Origin: Symsagittifera roscoffensis
Lineage: Eukaryota > Xenacoelomorpha > Acoela > Convolutidae
Assembly (NCBI RefSeq): GCF_963678635.1
Contig: NC_087069.1
Coordinates: forward strand, 27,208,303 to 27,272,302
Direction: 5' to 3'
Length of the DNA: 64,000 nucleotides
Part shown: positions 11,317 to 21,332 of the stretch, in pieces
How the letters are laid out: the number at the start of each line of letters is the position of its first letter
Numbering within the stretch: position 1 is the first letter of the stretch
Notes under the pieces: generated by a model
Database searches by the model: none
What the model was told of the DNA's origin: nothing
Seen by the model: only the letters and a program-made list of their open reading frames with translations
Translations under genes and position numbers: made by a program

Positions 11317-12458
11317 AAGGAATAGATCAAAAACCATCAAAAATTGCTAACCAACAATCCCACAGTCAGTCTTCACCGACATCATCCAAAGAAAATCCAA
11401 CACCTTCTACAACTACCCAAAACCCCCAAACATCTACACGAATTTCTTTTCAAGATAACCCCTATACCTTTGAAGAACGACACGCTCGCTTATCTGAACC
11501 ATTAGAACCAGTTCAACGACAAGCACCTCTAAGTGAACCAACATATAACTTATACCCGACACTACCACAAGAATTAAGTAGAATACGAAATATAAGCCAA
11601 AATCAAAATACAGTTGAATTAAATAGACAAATTATACATCCACGACGAAACAGAAATTTTCAAACCCCCCGAGTACATTTTGATATACCCCAATCCCCAT
11701 CACAAAGTACTCCAGAAAACCCCATTGGTATATTACCAGAAACCCCTACGCTTCTTTCACAACGTAGCACCTCAAGCCTACCCTCAGGTTACTTAGGTTC
11801 AACACCAACATCTGAATAAATACGTGAAAATCCCTTTAACCCCCCAAACCAAACATCACGACTACCATATTGGACAACACAATCATTCACACAAGGTGAA
11901 CCAAATTTAATCAATGATCCAATAGACATTTCTACGGATACAACAACATCTTCATCACTACCAGAAACATTATCACTACCATCAACACCATCAATAAGCC
12001 AGATTTCACCAACACCTTTTAACTTAAATTTCCCAAATAACCTCGACGCTAGATATCGAGAACAATCATCAACAAATATTCCTTTAAGACTAGACTGGAA
12101 TACATTTACAGCACCTCCACCATTATTTGGACAACACCCAGAAAGTAACCGACTCCACAACTGGGCACTCAATAGACTACAATATAGACAAGACATCCAC
12201 GAAGACATTCGTGATCATAACATCCAAATACTCCAACAAAATAGTCTACAATTAAAATTTGAAATCACGGTTAAACTAAACAACATTGCTCAACATCCCT
12301 ACCCATTAAACCCACCAAATATATCAGCTCAATCACTACCACCACCATTTATAACAACTGAAGTAATATACAAATACGACAGATATACCAAAAAGACAAT
12401 TGGTTACATCACATTTTATAACCCATACTCAGGATTATCATACACATGTATATTCTAA
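11304..12458 (+). pseudogene. Pro/Ser/Thr-rich ORF before env, one in-frame stop
   Basis: The frame opens at 11304 (no ATG) in the -1 frame relative to the small membrane ORF and runs to TAA 12456-12458, with a TAA at 11817-11819. The first half is Ser/Pro/Thr/Gln-rich and disordered. The last about 150 residues look folded, with W, Y and hydrophobic positions. It overlaps the env ATG at 12446 by 13 bases, so translation of the two may be coupled. Function unknown. It could be a tail of the preceding membrane ORF reached by -1 frameshifting at the T7 run, or by a one-base indel in this copy. Confidence 0.6.
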
Positions 12459-15064
12459 AAATTTTAATTTTTCTCCAACTCTTTTTTCTAGTAATTTCCA
12501 ACCAGAACATCAATCCTTCCCCCCGCACAGGACCCCAAGATTTATTGGTAACACATTACGATTGTGAAGAAAACGAACAAACAACATTACACAAATATGC
12601 AATAAATCAAGTATCACAATGCGAAACAGAACCACAAGCTATAGAAACTACAAATGTAATAGCGACACTTTATTCAAAAGCCCGAGCAACAACAGTTATA
12701 GGATATAAATTCACAGCAACATTTTCTGAAAAGAAAGTACATTGTTCACAAGTCTCAAATGGAAATAAAAACCGACTTGACCACGAATCATTCTACCAAA
12801 GTAATATCGAACGACTTTTACATCTCAATCCCGAAGATTGTAAAAACGAGTTACTCAGACTAAATATCACAAGAAATAAAAACACAGATAGAAAGTTAGT
12901 ATATTTCCAAGTTTTTGCAGATTCTGTACATCAAGCAGAACTTGAAAGATATCAAGGACATATAAAACTAGATGAAAAATACCCATACAAGGGCGCACAC
13001 GGAAGATTAACTTATGATATACACGATAAACACTGGATACCACACATTGGTATAAATAACCCATCAAACTGCAAAGCAGACACAAAAATTAAAGGATATC
13101 AAGAAATCATGTTTTTCGATTGGAAAATACAACTCGAAAAAATACAACTCACACGCGATTTATCTGACAACACAATGATCTATCAAGGAATTAGATTACC
13201 TTGTAAAAACGATCAAGGCTATTGTGACCCTACAACACGAACACAAGCAACAATTGTTTGGTTCCCCGAAGACACATGTACAACATTTCAAGTAGCAAAA
13301 ATACACGCTCGAATGATAAAATTTCACGAAAAATATTTTATACAGTCAATTCCATATGAACAAGTAAATCCATCACGAAAACTAAAATCTAACTTTAGAA
13401 ACATACACAATATAGAAAATAAATTGACACGTTTTCAAATATATCAAGAAACAGAACTTGCATGTAAATACAAAAACCCACTTCACAAAACACAATACTC
13501 CGAAATATTAGTTGAATACGAAAAAGGATTCGACATGACCACTGGAAAAATAAAAATCGACCCATACGCCACAAGTCATCCTATAAACGAAGGAACATCA
13601 TATATATCAGTTAATTTTCAAAAAAGTAAAGGTCAACTTGGTGGACATCTAAAGCCCCATGACACTAGAAGCACACGTATACAAGAATTATCACTAATGA
13701 ATAGTACATATTTCGGTAATATCCACTATGATATTCACTTACATATGAAATTAGACTACACAATTAGCCGAATTTTTCAAGAAATGTCACTCTCTGAATT
13801 AGAAACGCTTCATCAACTATGCGAATTAGAAAGAACACAAATCTTACAATCACTAGCACTAGCAGTACTGAAAATACCCTACGCAGGATATTTACTATCA
13901 GGAAATAGATCAAATTTTTTAGATTACGAAGGAAACATTTTATGGTTTTATACCTGTACCAAAAAAGTATCACCACTATATGTTTTTGAAGATAAACGAT
14001 GCTATAAAAGAATCCCTATTTTTTATAAGAATAAAGTACATTTCGTTGACACACTTTCAAGACGAACCTATTTCTGGGATACCGCAGTTCCATGTGGATC
14101 AGAAAATAGCCACAATGTAGTACAACTGAACCCTGATGAAGATAAATATTACCTTCTTACCCCATACCCCACATTAATGCAATCACTCAAAAAATTTTCA
14201 CCAGAAAGCATTAGAGCTATTGCTCGAAACCCAAATATCGACTTACAATCAATTGGAATATATTCAAAATCCGATATCCAACATCACATTAGAACACAAC
14301 AATTCCAAGAATTATTAACACAAATGGACACTATACAAAGACAATCAATTGACCAAAACTTACGCAAACTTGCCGAAACCGCAGGTTTTGCAGATATTTA
14401 TACACAAGATTATAGCGGACATTTTAAAGACATTAAAGACTATATATATCTAAACGGTGAAAAATACCGACCACAAGATATCTCACCTATAAATATTTTT
14501 AGCTTTGTTACACTAAAAAATGAAATTCTTGATTTTCTAGGATGGCCCTATTACATCTTAGAAAAGTTGACTATTCTATATGCAATGTTTAACTTTATAG
14601 GATTTCTTTTTTCACTTTTAAAAGGAATCTATAACACATGTGCTATACACACACAAGTCAATAGACAAGCAAGTGTAGCACGCATACTATTTGCAGGATT
14701 CTTTGGATTTTTTTCATCATCAATAAACAAAATTCTTTTAGACGCACAAATAAAAGAATACAATACAAAAATAGCAACAAGACAGAACACATACGACGAA
14801 GAACATAACAATGTAGAAATAACGCCTACAGCACCACAGTTACCACCCCTACCACAAAACCATCCATTATCCCTAGTCCCACGAAATTTTCGAAATTTAG
14901 CAATAACACATAACCCAAATTTCAGACCAACCATATCACAAAGTCCCATTCAACAAATAATGACACACCATTCACAAGATGGAAATACATATGAACAAAT
15001 TATAGAACAACCCCATACCACCGCTTTTCAGTCTCAAAATAATAATTTTTTTAGCCCACGATGA
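12446..15064 (+). CDS. env: Envelope-like glycoprotein, probably class III / chuvirus-type
   Basis: The 872-residue ORF is intact. An N-terminal signal peptide (about residues 1-18) precedes a long Cys-rich ectodomain with several NxS/T sites. Conserved-looking features are a paired-Cys block (CKNDQGYCDPTT, near residue 252, then WFPEDTC) and a block around residues 510-570 (FYTC, RCYKR, RRTYFWDTAVPCG). A hydrophobic anchor lies at about 706-730, with a second hydrophobic stretch near 745-760. The about 100-residue tail is polar and carries a PTAP motif (about 794-797). Its layout resembles glycoproteins of negative-strand viruses captured by insect and other invertebrate retroelements. That family call is from overall pattern, not a search. 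Confidence 0.82.
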   Translation: MYILKILIFLQLFFLVISNQNINPSPRTGPQDLLVTHYDCEENEQTTLHKYAINQVSQCETEPQAIETTNVIATLYSKARATTVIGYKFTATFSEKKVHCSQVSNGNKNRLDHESFYQSNIERLLHLNPEDCKNELLRLNITRNKNTDRKLVYFQVFADSVHQAELERYQGHIKLDEKYPYKGAHGRLTYDIHDKHWIPHIGINNPSNCKADTKIKGYQEIMFFDWKIQLEKIQLTRDLSDNTMIYQGIRLPCKNDQGYCDPTTRTQATIVWFPEDTCTTFQVAKIHARMIKFHEKYFIQSIPYEQVNPSRKLKSNFRNIHNIENKLTRFQIYQETELACKYKNPLHKTQYSEILVEYEKGFDMTTGKIKIDPYATSHPINEGTSYISVNFQKSKGQLGGHLKPHDTRSTRIQELSLMNSTYFGNIHYDIHLHMKLDYTISRIFQEMSLSELETLHQLCELERTQILQSLALAVLKIPYAGYLLSGNRSNFLDYEGNILWFYTCTKKVSPLYVFEDKRCYKRIPIFYKNKVHFVDTLSRRTYFWDTAVPCGSENSHNVVQLNPDEDKYYLLTPYPTLMQSLKKFSPESIRAIARNPNIDLQSIGIYSKSDIQHHIRTQQFQELLTQMDTIQRQSIDQNLRKLAETAGFADIYTQDYSGHFKDIKDYIYLNGEKYRPQDISPINIFSFVTLKNEILDFLGWPYYILEKLTILYAMFNFIGFLFSLLKGIYNTCAIHTQVNRQASVARILFAGFFGFFSSSINKILLDAQIKEYNTKIATRQNTYDEEHNNVEITPTAPQLPPLPQNHPLSLVPRNFRNLAITHNPNFRPTISQSPIQQIMTHHSQDGNTYEQIIEQPHTTAFQSQNNNFFSPR

Positions 15065-16452
15065 GCCGACAACTTGGATCCCTTCACCGCTCAAATTCCC
15101 ACCCAACCAATCTCAACACTCCAATTACTATAATTCCACTTTTTGCTTTCCCGCCACCCGATTTCCCATCTAGTAATATAACATCAGGCATGAATTCAGA
15201 CACTAATTCAAATATTTCAGTTTTATACTCCATTTCACAACTCAACAACCCTAATATTGAAACCCCCGATGAATTTGCAGACTCCAAACCATCTCCATCC
15301 AATAATTTTCAAATAAACTCCTCAAATTTTTCAACACCCCCCTTTCAGCCAATCCCACCAAATAACCCACTCCCATCCATTTCTACACCCTCTTACGCTT
15401 CCCAAGTCACCCCCACCTACTCTTCATTTCATTCAGACCGATCATCCAATTCTCCAGATACTCCCCAAATCTCCTAAGAACTAGATAATTTTATCACCCT
15501 ACAACAACAACCCTTCCACCTTATCACCCCAACTATAAATCAGATTTCATCCACAATAGAATCATCAAACCCACCTCCCCCTACACCCTCTTCAGCTTAT
15601 ACCGTATCATTAGCACAATCATCCACATCCACCGAATCATCAAATAGCACTAATAGAGCCTATCGCACTTTCAAAAGAAAATTCCCAAACCATCCATTTC
15701 CAACAAAACCCGGAACAGCCCGTGAATATATTAATCATCCAAATCACACTAACACGAAAGAATTTTTAACAATCACCCTACCTTCATTTCCACAGTATAC
15801 TTTAAACACCCCTCATGACACTAACGACACACGTAGCTTTGTAGACGAACATGTTTTAATGCCTACACTTCATTGGACATCATATTATCATTTTACTAAT
15901 CCCCTTTGCCTACCATTATCTAATACTCACATCGATATAGAAAGAAATCAATATTTGCTATACCGACTCACCACACCACTAACACATAGACAATTTACTT
16001 ATATAGGATATAAAAAGTCACTAAAAACATACACTGCACCCCGAGCTAACGAATATACGCTAGAATATTACGATCATAACATCATCCGAGCTAACCAAGA
16101 CCAATTTTTAGATGATGATCGCTTCGCTAACCCACAAATCACAGAAAAATTCTTCATCAAAACACCATATGTATTTACACTCAATATATTTGATCGCAAA
16201 TTCGACCACGTCATTTCTGAAGCACTAACCGACACACAAGCTTACGAAAGACTTAAAGAAAGATTTCAATTATTTTCACTAACCTTTAATTTCCTTGCAC
16301 CACATGAACGCGATTTGCACTGCTCACACGACATTATGTTACGCACTAAACAAACCCACACATACACATACTATCGCTTCATACAAAATCATTTTGACCT
16401 GCACACTCCATCAAGACAACCACACCACCGTTTTCAGTTTATTAACTCTTAA
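15061..16452 (+). pseudogene. Unknown accessory ORF after env, one in-frame stop
   Basis: The ATG at 15061 overlaps the env stop as ATGA. The frame runs to TAA 16450-16452 with one TAA at 15475-15477. The first about 200 codons are Pro/Ser/Asn/Thr-rich and disordered. From about 15650 the product becomes folded-looking, rich in His, Tyr, Phe and Arg (for example HWTSYYHF and FLDDDRF). No domain is recognised and there is no signal peptide or membrane segment. The coupled ATGA start suggests reinitiation after env. It continues, frameshifted, in the next ORF. Confidence 0.58.
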
Positions 16453-16868
16453 TACACTTCACCATTTTCCTTAACTTCACATATTGCATCAAAGATACTA
16501 ACCTTCACGGTATTCTTCGCAATTATGATCCCATAACCCAAATGTATATTTTTTGTCCCAGCACGAAGACCCTTAATGCAGAAGAATCCAGACCCTTCCT
16601 TATCCCACATGAATTTATTCAACCAATAGAAATCCCAATATTAGAATTCATCCACAACACTAAATACAATCACAAATTATATAATCTCATCCAAAACACA
16701 CCTTATGAGTTTGCAGTTGGCACTGAAGAACTAAAAACCATTAAAGCACTTCAATTGCTTTGGCCACTGCTTCAAACTAAAAACATCATTCGCATACTAG
16801 CAAAATTACTAACAAATTCCGACATAATACACGACATATTCCCCCACGGTTTTTTCCCCGACGACTAA
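16446..16868 (+). pseudogene. C-terminal part of the post-env ORF, frameshifted
   Basis: A second frame, open from 16446 (ATG at 16542) to TAA 16866-16868, overlaps the end of the preceding frame by 7 bases. It continues with similar composition (CPSTKTL, LIPHEFIQPIEIP, ALQLLWPLL). It probably belongs to the same protein and was separated by a small indel near 16445. Function unknown. Confidence 0.48.
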
Positions 16869-17704
16869 CAGGTAAGTGTAATTTATACATATTCTTCACT
16901 AATAAATTCAAATTAAAAACTAACCATTCTTTATCCATGTCTCATTTAAATTTTTAGTCTTCATCCCACGATCATCTGCAAAAAACACAAAAGAAAAATA
17001 AAAATAGAAAACTTCTTCAAATTCTTTAAAACTATATTAATATTTTGCACCAGCTAAATTCAATAAAATTCATACCATTGTAGTAAATTAATTTATAAAT
17101 TGTTTCCCCACAAGCAGTAAATCTAATAATGATGAAGATTTGTAACTTAATTTTTCCCCAAAACTGGCAGTAAAATTGAAATTGTATGTAGTAAATTGAT
17201 AAGACGAAAATGCAGCACTAACCTTTTGATCTTTTCATTCATTCGCACAAGAATTCTATCCAAACTCGCACAGCTCGCCCACGAAGAATTGTTTAAATAA
17301 TGAATTTCAGTTTTAAGTTTTCACACTCAACAACTCTAACACACGATAACAATTTTCAAACTTTCCTTTAACCCGGTTGGAAAGGAATCATATACTAAAC
17401 AAAACTAACCAACGCAGCTTACTAAACACCACAACACATAGAATAATAGCATGACTAAGAAAAGGAAACCAACGGTACCCAAACCGGATTAACCCAGTTT
17501 AAAACTGGATAAATTATTCTTTTGAAGACTATTATAAAGTCTAAGAAAGAAATAATAAAACACAAAAAAGTCGAAAGACAAACACAAACCAAAAACAATT
17601 TGATTTTTGAAAAAAGGACACAACCAACGAAACATAAGAAAAACCACCACAAACCCGACATAAAACGTTATCACATAACAGGACCTCTCACAGAAACCGC
17701 ACGA

Positions 17705-17800
17705 AATCATACTCCCACTCCTGGCCTAACCAACCAGAGAGGACGTCCTGAGCATGCTCTATAGCCGGCCTAACCCACCGCGCTACATCCACGCTTTGTG
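17705..17800 (-). repeat. tRNA-like relic (possible SINE head)
   Basis: The minus strand reads GTAGCGCGGTGGGTTAGGC, which fits a tRNA A-box. A possible anticodon arm follows, but the B-box is weak. It may be a SINE head inserted antisense in the retroelement tail. Confidence 0.22.
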
Positions 17801-18032
17801 ACCACACTTCTATTTTTAACAAGAGGTACTCAAGGGTGAGTAACTCTTCAAAATAACCGAACTAAAACAAAAAGCTTTTGTGAAAACAAATAACCAAAAT
17901 CATAATTAAAACACTGAACTAATAAAAATTTTAGAAAATGTAAATTATACCTTGCAGTATATAGATCAGCATACAACACCAAAGACGAACATCCAAAGAC
18001 AAAATGACCCCACTACACTCGAAAAAGAATGG

Positions 18033-18407
18033 TCAACCACAATCAATATGCCGTCCACAATCACAACTCAAAGGATTTAGAGTACGACTTGACTTCGCAG
18101 AAAAGGACTTCATTGAACTAGACCAATGACCACCTCGATGTTCAAGTATACGTACAGATCCGAGTAACCAGGCATACCCTCCACGCACAATCTCCACGCC
18201 ATTCCCAGACAAGGTCAAACACAAAAGAAGTTCTCTACATGAAACAGAAAAACCTGTCATAGCCAACCATTCTGAAATCAGATTTGAGTTTGTTGCGAAA
18301 ACCCTGTCGTTGTCATAAGAAGACACAACGATTGAACCTGGAACTTCTCTAACAAGAGAACCCAGAAGAAATATGATGTTCGCCAAATACCAACGTCCAT
18401 CATCCAT
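18033..18407 (-). CDS. Antisense ORF in the 3' tail, unidentified
   Basis: A 124-codon ATG-started frame runs antisense to the element. The product is Leu/Ser/Gly-rich with several Cys (LLGSLVREVPG, CRELLLCLTLSG, CDCG) and reads more like protein than the AT-rich shadows around it. No family is recognised. It may be a fragment of a captured host gene or a chance frame in a less AT-rich block. Confidence 0.25.
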   Translation of the reverse strand: MDDGRWYLANIIFLLGSLVREVPGSIVVSSYDNDRVFATNSNLISEWLAMTGFSVSCRELLLCLTLSGNGVEIVRGGYAWLLGSVRILEHRGGHWSSSMKSFSAKSSRTLNPLSCDCGRHIDCG

Positions 18408-18493
18408 CCTTTGAATTGCAGAGAGACAATTCTAAAAAACTCTGTAAAACCCGGATGGAAGAACCTGATCTGAACTACATTTTATGATTGGAT

Positions 18494-18868
18494 AAATTAG
18501 ATATTTTACCACTGTAAAGTATTTAATATTAACCAATCATGATCCATCTAACTAACAACCCACTTATTTGTAAGTGCTGAAATTACTTGTAATTTTAGCA
18601 CCAGAGAGATTTGAATTTAACTTAGAATTTAGTTGCCTCTCCAAGAGAAATTCAGCAGCCGCAATAAACCAGTATACCCTAGATCTATTGAGCCTAGCAG
18701 AGACTAGTTAAACAACCTGAGACTAGATAGTATAAGAGTAAGATTAGGATCGGTATTAGACTAAGAAGTTGCACGAATCTATCCGGCCGAAAATAAGATA
18801 GCGTGACAAGCAGACGGTGTACCGTATCCGAAATTACTCTATGAGTTAACCACATCGGTCCTAACTCA
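18494..18868 (+). repeat. 3' LTR of element 1
   Basis: This is the direct repeat of 1-375 and ends in TAACTCA at 18868. The LTR may begin slightly earlier: TG dinucleotides at about 18464, 18471 and 18485 are candidate starts, but the matching left sequence is outside the window. No strong polypurine tract is visible upstream. Only a weak purine stretch (GGATGGAAGAA) precedes about 18464. Confidence 0.92.
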
Positions 18869-19092
18869 CTGTGATTGTTTCAAAGACAGTGTTATCCTCC
18901 AGTTTCTAAGTAAAGCTCGTGTTTACATCACAGTTTCGACGTCTTTCTTAGAATTTTTCAGAAATCACAAAATTATGCTTCAAATCCACTCATAAAAATC
19001 TCCTCTCGCTGCTGTTTCATATCTTTTACGCTCTCTGAGTCAAATTCTTGAATGTTTTGTTTGGCTTCCGACTATTTGGGCCTCTGGAATCT

Positions 19093-19387
19093 GTTTGCCA
19101 GAATTTACTCAAGGCCAGTCAGAGTCCAGTCAAAATGTTCAAGATTTGATATAACGTGAGCGGTGTTGTGTGTTTTGGTTACTCGTTGTTAGAAGTTATA
19201 GTGTGAACATTTCGCTACATGAAACTGAATTTCAAGCTCTCTTGTTAGACGTTTTAGTCTTCAGAAAGCTAAAGACTAAAACATCTAACATCAAGTCATC
19301 AAGCGATACAACACTGCTCGCATTAGGTGAAAATTTTGAATGTTTTGACTGGTCTCTGACTATGGTCTTGAATAGTTTTTGGCAAAC
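19093..19387. mobile_element. Foldback MITE with GTTTGCCA termini
   Basis: The left arm (from GTTTGCCAGAA) is the imperfect reverse complement of the right arm (ending TTTTTGGCAAAC). The centre is a near-perfect hairpin at about 19243-19290 (GTTAGACGTTTTAGTCTT and its complement around a short loop). It has no coding capacity. The superfamily is not clear; no clean target duplication is seen. Confidence 0.65.
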
Positions 19388-19494
19388 AAATATGTAATTG
19401 ATTTGTTATCCCTTCCCAACTGCCAATAACAAATAGCATAGCAAAACTAAATGAAATCGAAAGATTGGAAGTCAAATTTATCTTTATAGTTGAA

Positions 19495-20020
19495 GTCAAG
19501 AAAGACTGCTTGTATCAATGCGAAGCCCTGAATGTTACGACAGCGTTTCAAGGTCTATGGAGCAGTTTTTGCTTAAAAAATAATGACAAAAATTTCAAAA
19601 ACAATGAAAAAAAATTTCAGAAAAAAAAACTTTTTGAGATTGCTTCGAAAATCACCCCACACGGCATATAAGTACAAAGTGATAGAGTTCCCTCCTAGTA
19701 ACGTAACACTTATGCCAAATAGCCTGCTTCAACCAATTTGGAACAGTTTCTAAACCTGATTAAATCTTCGCTTACTCGTTAACGATGCGAATATTATCGC
19801 GCGTTAGTTTTCCAAAATTGGCCAAATTAACAGTCTTTAAACCCCCATACTTCTGACGGAAAATAATTTTAAATTTGAACTCAAAACATCAATACTTTTC
19901 AAAAAATATACAAATTTCCCTCAAAAATTGCTAATTAAAAAGTCGAAAGTTGTCTGGAGAAGCAAAACCACCCGAGCTATTCCGTGTTTTTCATCGAAAG
20001 TCGCACCAAAAATACTATTT
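19495..20020 (+). repeat. Dispersed repeat R2, copy a
   Basis: It starts with the block GACTGC(T/C)..GAAGCCCTGAATGTT and contains TATGGAGCAGT, a CTTCAACCAATTTGGAAC block, a CGCGCGTTA block and CTTTAAACCCCCATA. It ends in an AAAGTCG(A/G) string. The same order recurs at 20225-20580 and 35050-35600. It is non-coding and its family is unnamed. Confidence 0.7.
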
Positions 20021-20224
20021 CAAGCCTTTTTTTCCAACACTATTCCATAAATACATTAATTTTTGAACATTTCAACAAAACAAGTCCACAAAAGTTGTTA
20101 TGAACACAACAAGACTGCTCGTATCTTCCTATTCAACACAAAATAGAGTCCTCGCTTTCCAATGCAGCTTTTGTTAGAAGTTATATGACAGTGTTGAGGC
20201 TTTGATTTGTTTCTGTTGCATGCG

Positions 20225-20580
20225 TTAACAAGACTGCTGGTATCAGGGCGAAGCCCTGAATGTTCTGACTGCCTTTTAAGAACTATGGAGCAGTAATAAC
20301 ATGAAAAAATGAAATGTAAGAAAACAAACTGAATTTTTTTAAATTTGAGATTTTTTTGTAAAAATTATCCCCGCACATGCCATATAAAGAACAAAAGGAT
20401 AGATTTTGCTCCTTTTAACAAATCAGTTATGGCAAATAAGCTTCTTTCAACCAATATAGAAACATTTTTAAGACGGAACAAATCCCCGCTTACGCGTTAA
20501 TAGGCGAATATCGCGCGTTAATTGTCCCAAATTGGACAAAATAACAGTCTTTAAACCCCCATATTTTTGCGGGAATTAAC
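20225..20580 (+). repeat. Dispersed repeat R2, copy b
   Basis: It shares the R2 block order with copy a (GAAGCCCTGAATGTT, TATGGAGCAGTAATAACAT, CTTTCAACCAAT, TCGCGCGTTAATTGTCC, CTTTAAACCCCCATA) and stops soon after it. It is closest to the copy at 35050. Confidence 0.7.
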
Positions 20581-20854
20581 TATGACCAAACTTAGTTTTC
20601 CCCACGAAAGTCAAGTATCGCAAATGAACGTCATGCGAGATCGAGAAATATAATATGTTAAATCCCTTCTACTTGCTACTTGTTTTCAGATCGATGCCAA
20701 AAAATTTTGTGAGTGTCGAGAAAAATTTTTGAACGTTTTTCTAGTCAGAATTTTTCAACGCTAGGCATATCAAAGTGTTGGTGTCTGCGCTTTTAAGATT
20801 CTTTTTTGTGAAGGCAATTCAAGTTTATTTGGAAATTGACTTCGAATTAACGAG

Positions 20855-20915
20855 GCACTTAGCATATTGGTAAGACGTTCACTTTGAAATCGTCAGATCG
20901 TCTATTTGCTCCTAT
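20855..20915 (+). repeat. tRNA-like relic
   Basis: TTAGCATATTGGTAAGAC resembles an A-box and D-arm, followed by a possible anticodon arm. The B-box region (GATCGTCTATTTGCTCC) is poor. It is a decayed tRNA or SINE at best. Confidence 0.22.
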
Positions 20916-21332
20916 GCTATGGCAATGATAGTGTGTGAGGGCAAGCTCTCACTTGACCTCCAGCTTCAGGTCTACCACAACCTGACCAAATTTGGCTACA
21001 ATAGTCGTACCACGTAAAAGTTCTAGACGCAAAAAAACGGCCTTGAGTCGCAAAAAAAACAGCTTCGCTCAGCAAAATAACACTGGCTGGAATGTAAGGA
21101 GATAAGACAAAAGGAATATCCTCGACAGGATTGTTAAGACCTACTGATCGATCCTCGGCGATTCGCACGAACTACATGAATTCTCGATTTACTTTGTTTG
21201 CACTGCTATTATGATCGGAACACTACATAATAGTTGAACAGCTACCAAATACCATTTTATTAAGTTATGTTCAAGTGTTCGTTGTTTTGTCCCTCATTTC
21301 AAAACTTGGTATTAATTTCATTAAAAAAATAC

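Larger units (their letters stand above)
16869..18493 (+). other. Long 3' untranslated region of element 1
   Basis: I see no plus-strand ORF of substance. It holds a tRNA-like segment on the minus strand (about 17705-17800), a short palindrome (CCAGTTTAAAACTGG, near 17494) and a less AT-rich block around 18000-18430 with an open minus-strand frame. The block contrasts with its A-rich surroundings and may be captured sequence. Confidence 0.45.
1..18868 (+). mobile_element. Giant env-bearing Ty3/gypsy LTR retrotransposon (decayed)
   Basis: The element is bounded by two direct repeats (1-375 and 18494-18868). Between them, in canonical Metaviridae order, lie capsid and zinc knuckle, aspartic protease, reverse transcriptase, RNase H and integrase, then membrane and envelope-like ORFs. 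Its left end lies at or before base 1. At about 18.9 kb it is far longer than typical gypsy elements, because of a 1.3 kb leader, a long N-terminal gag extension, three or four accessory ORFs after pol and a 1.6 kb 3' tail. The plus strand is strongly A-rich and G-poor. In-frame stops (2973, 3771, 4920, 7812, 11817, 15475) and frameshifts (about 8055, 8460, 8570, 16445) show that this copy is not autonomous. The superfamily call is secure; the lineage name is not. Confidence 0.92.

Noticed and set aside
20917-21168. Minus-strand 83-codon frame as a third exon of the secreted-protein gene
   Set aside because: No acceptor gives the phase needed after the GTAAGT at 21336, and its end lies in repeat-like sequence.
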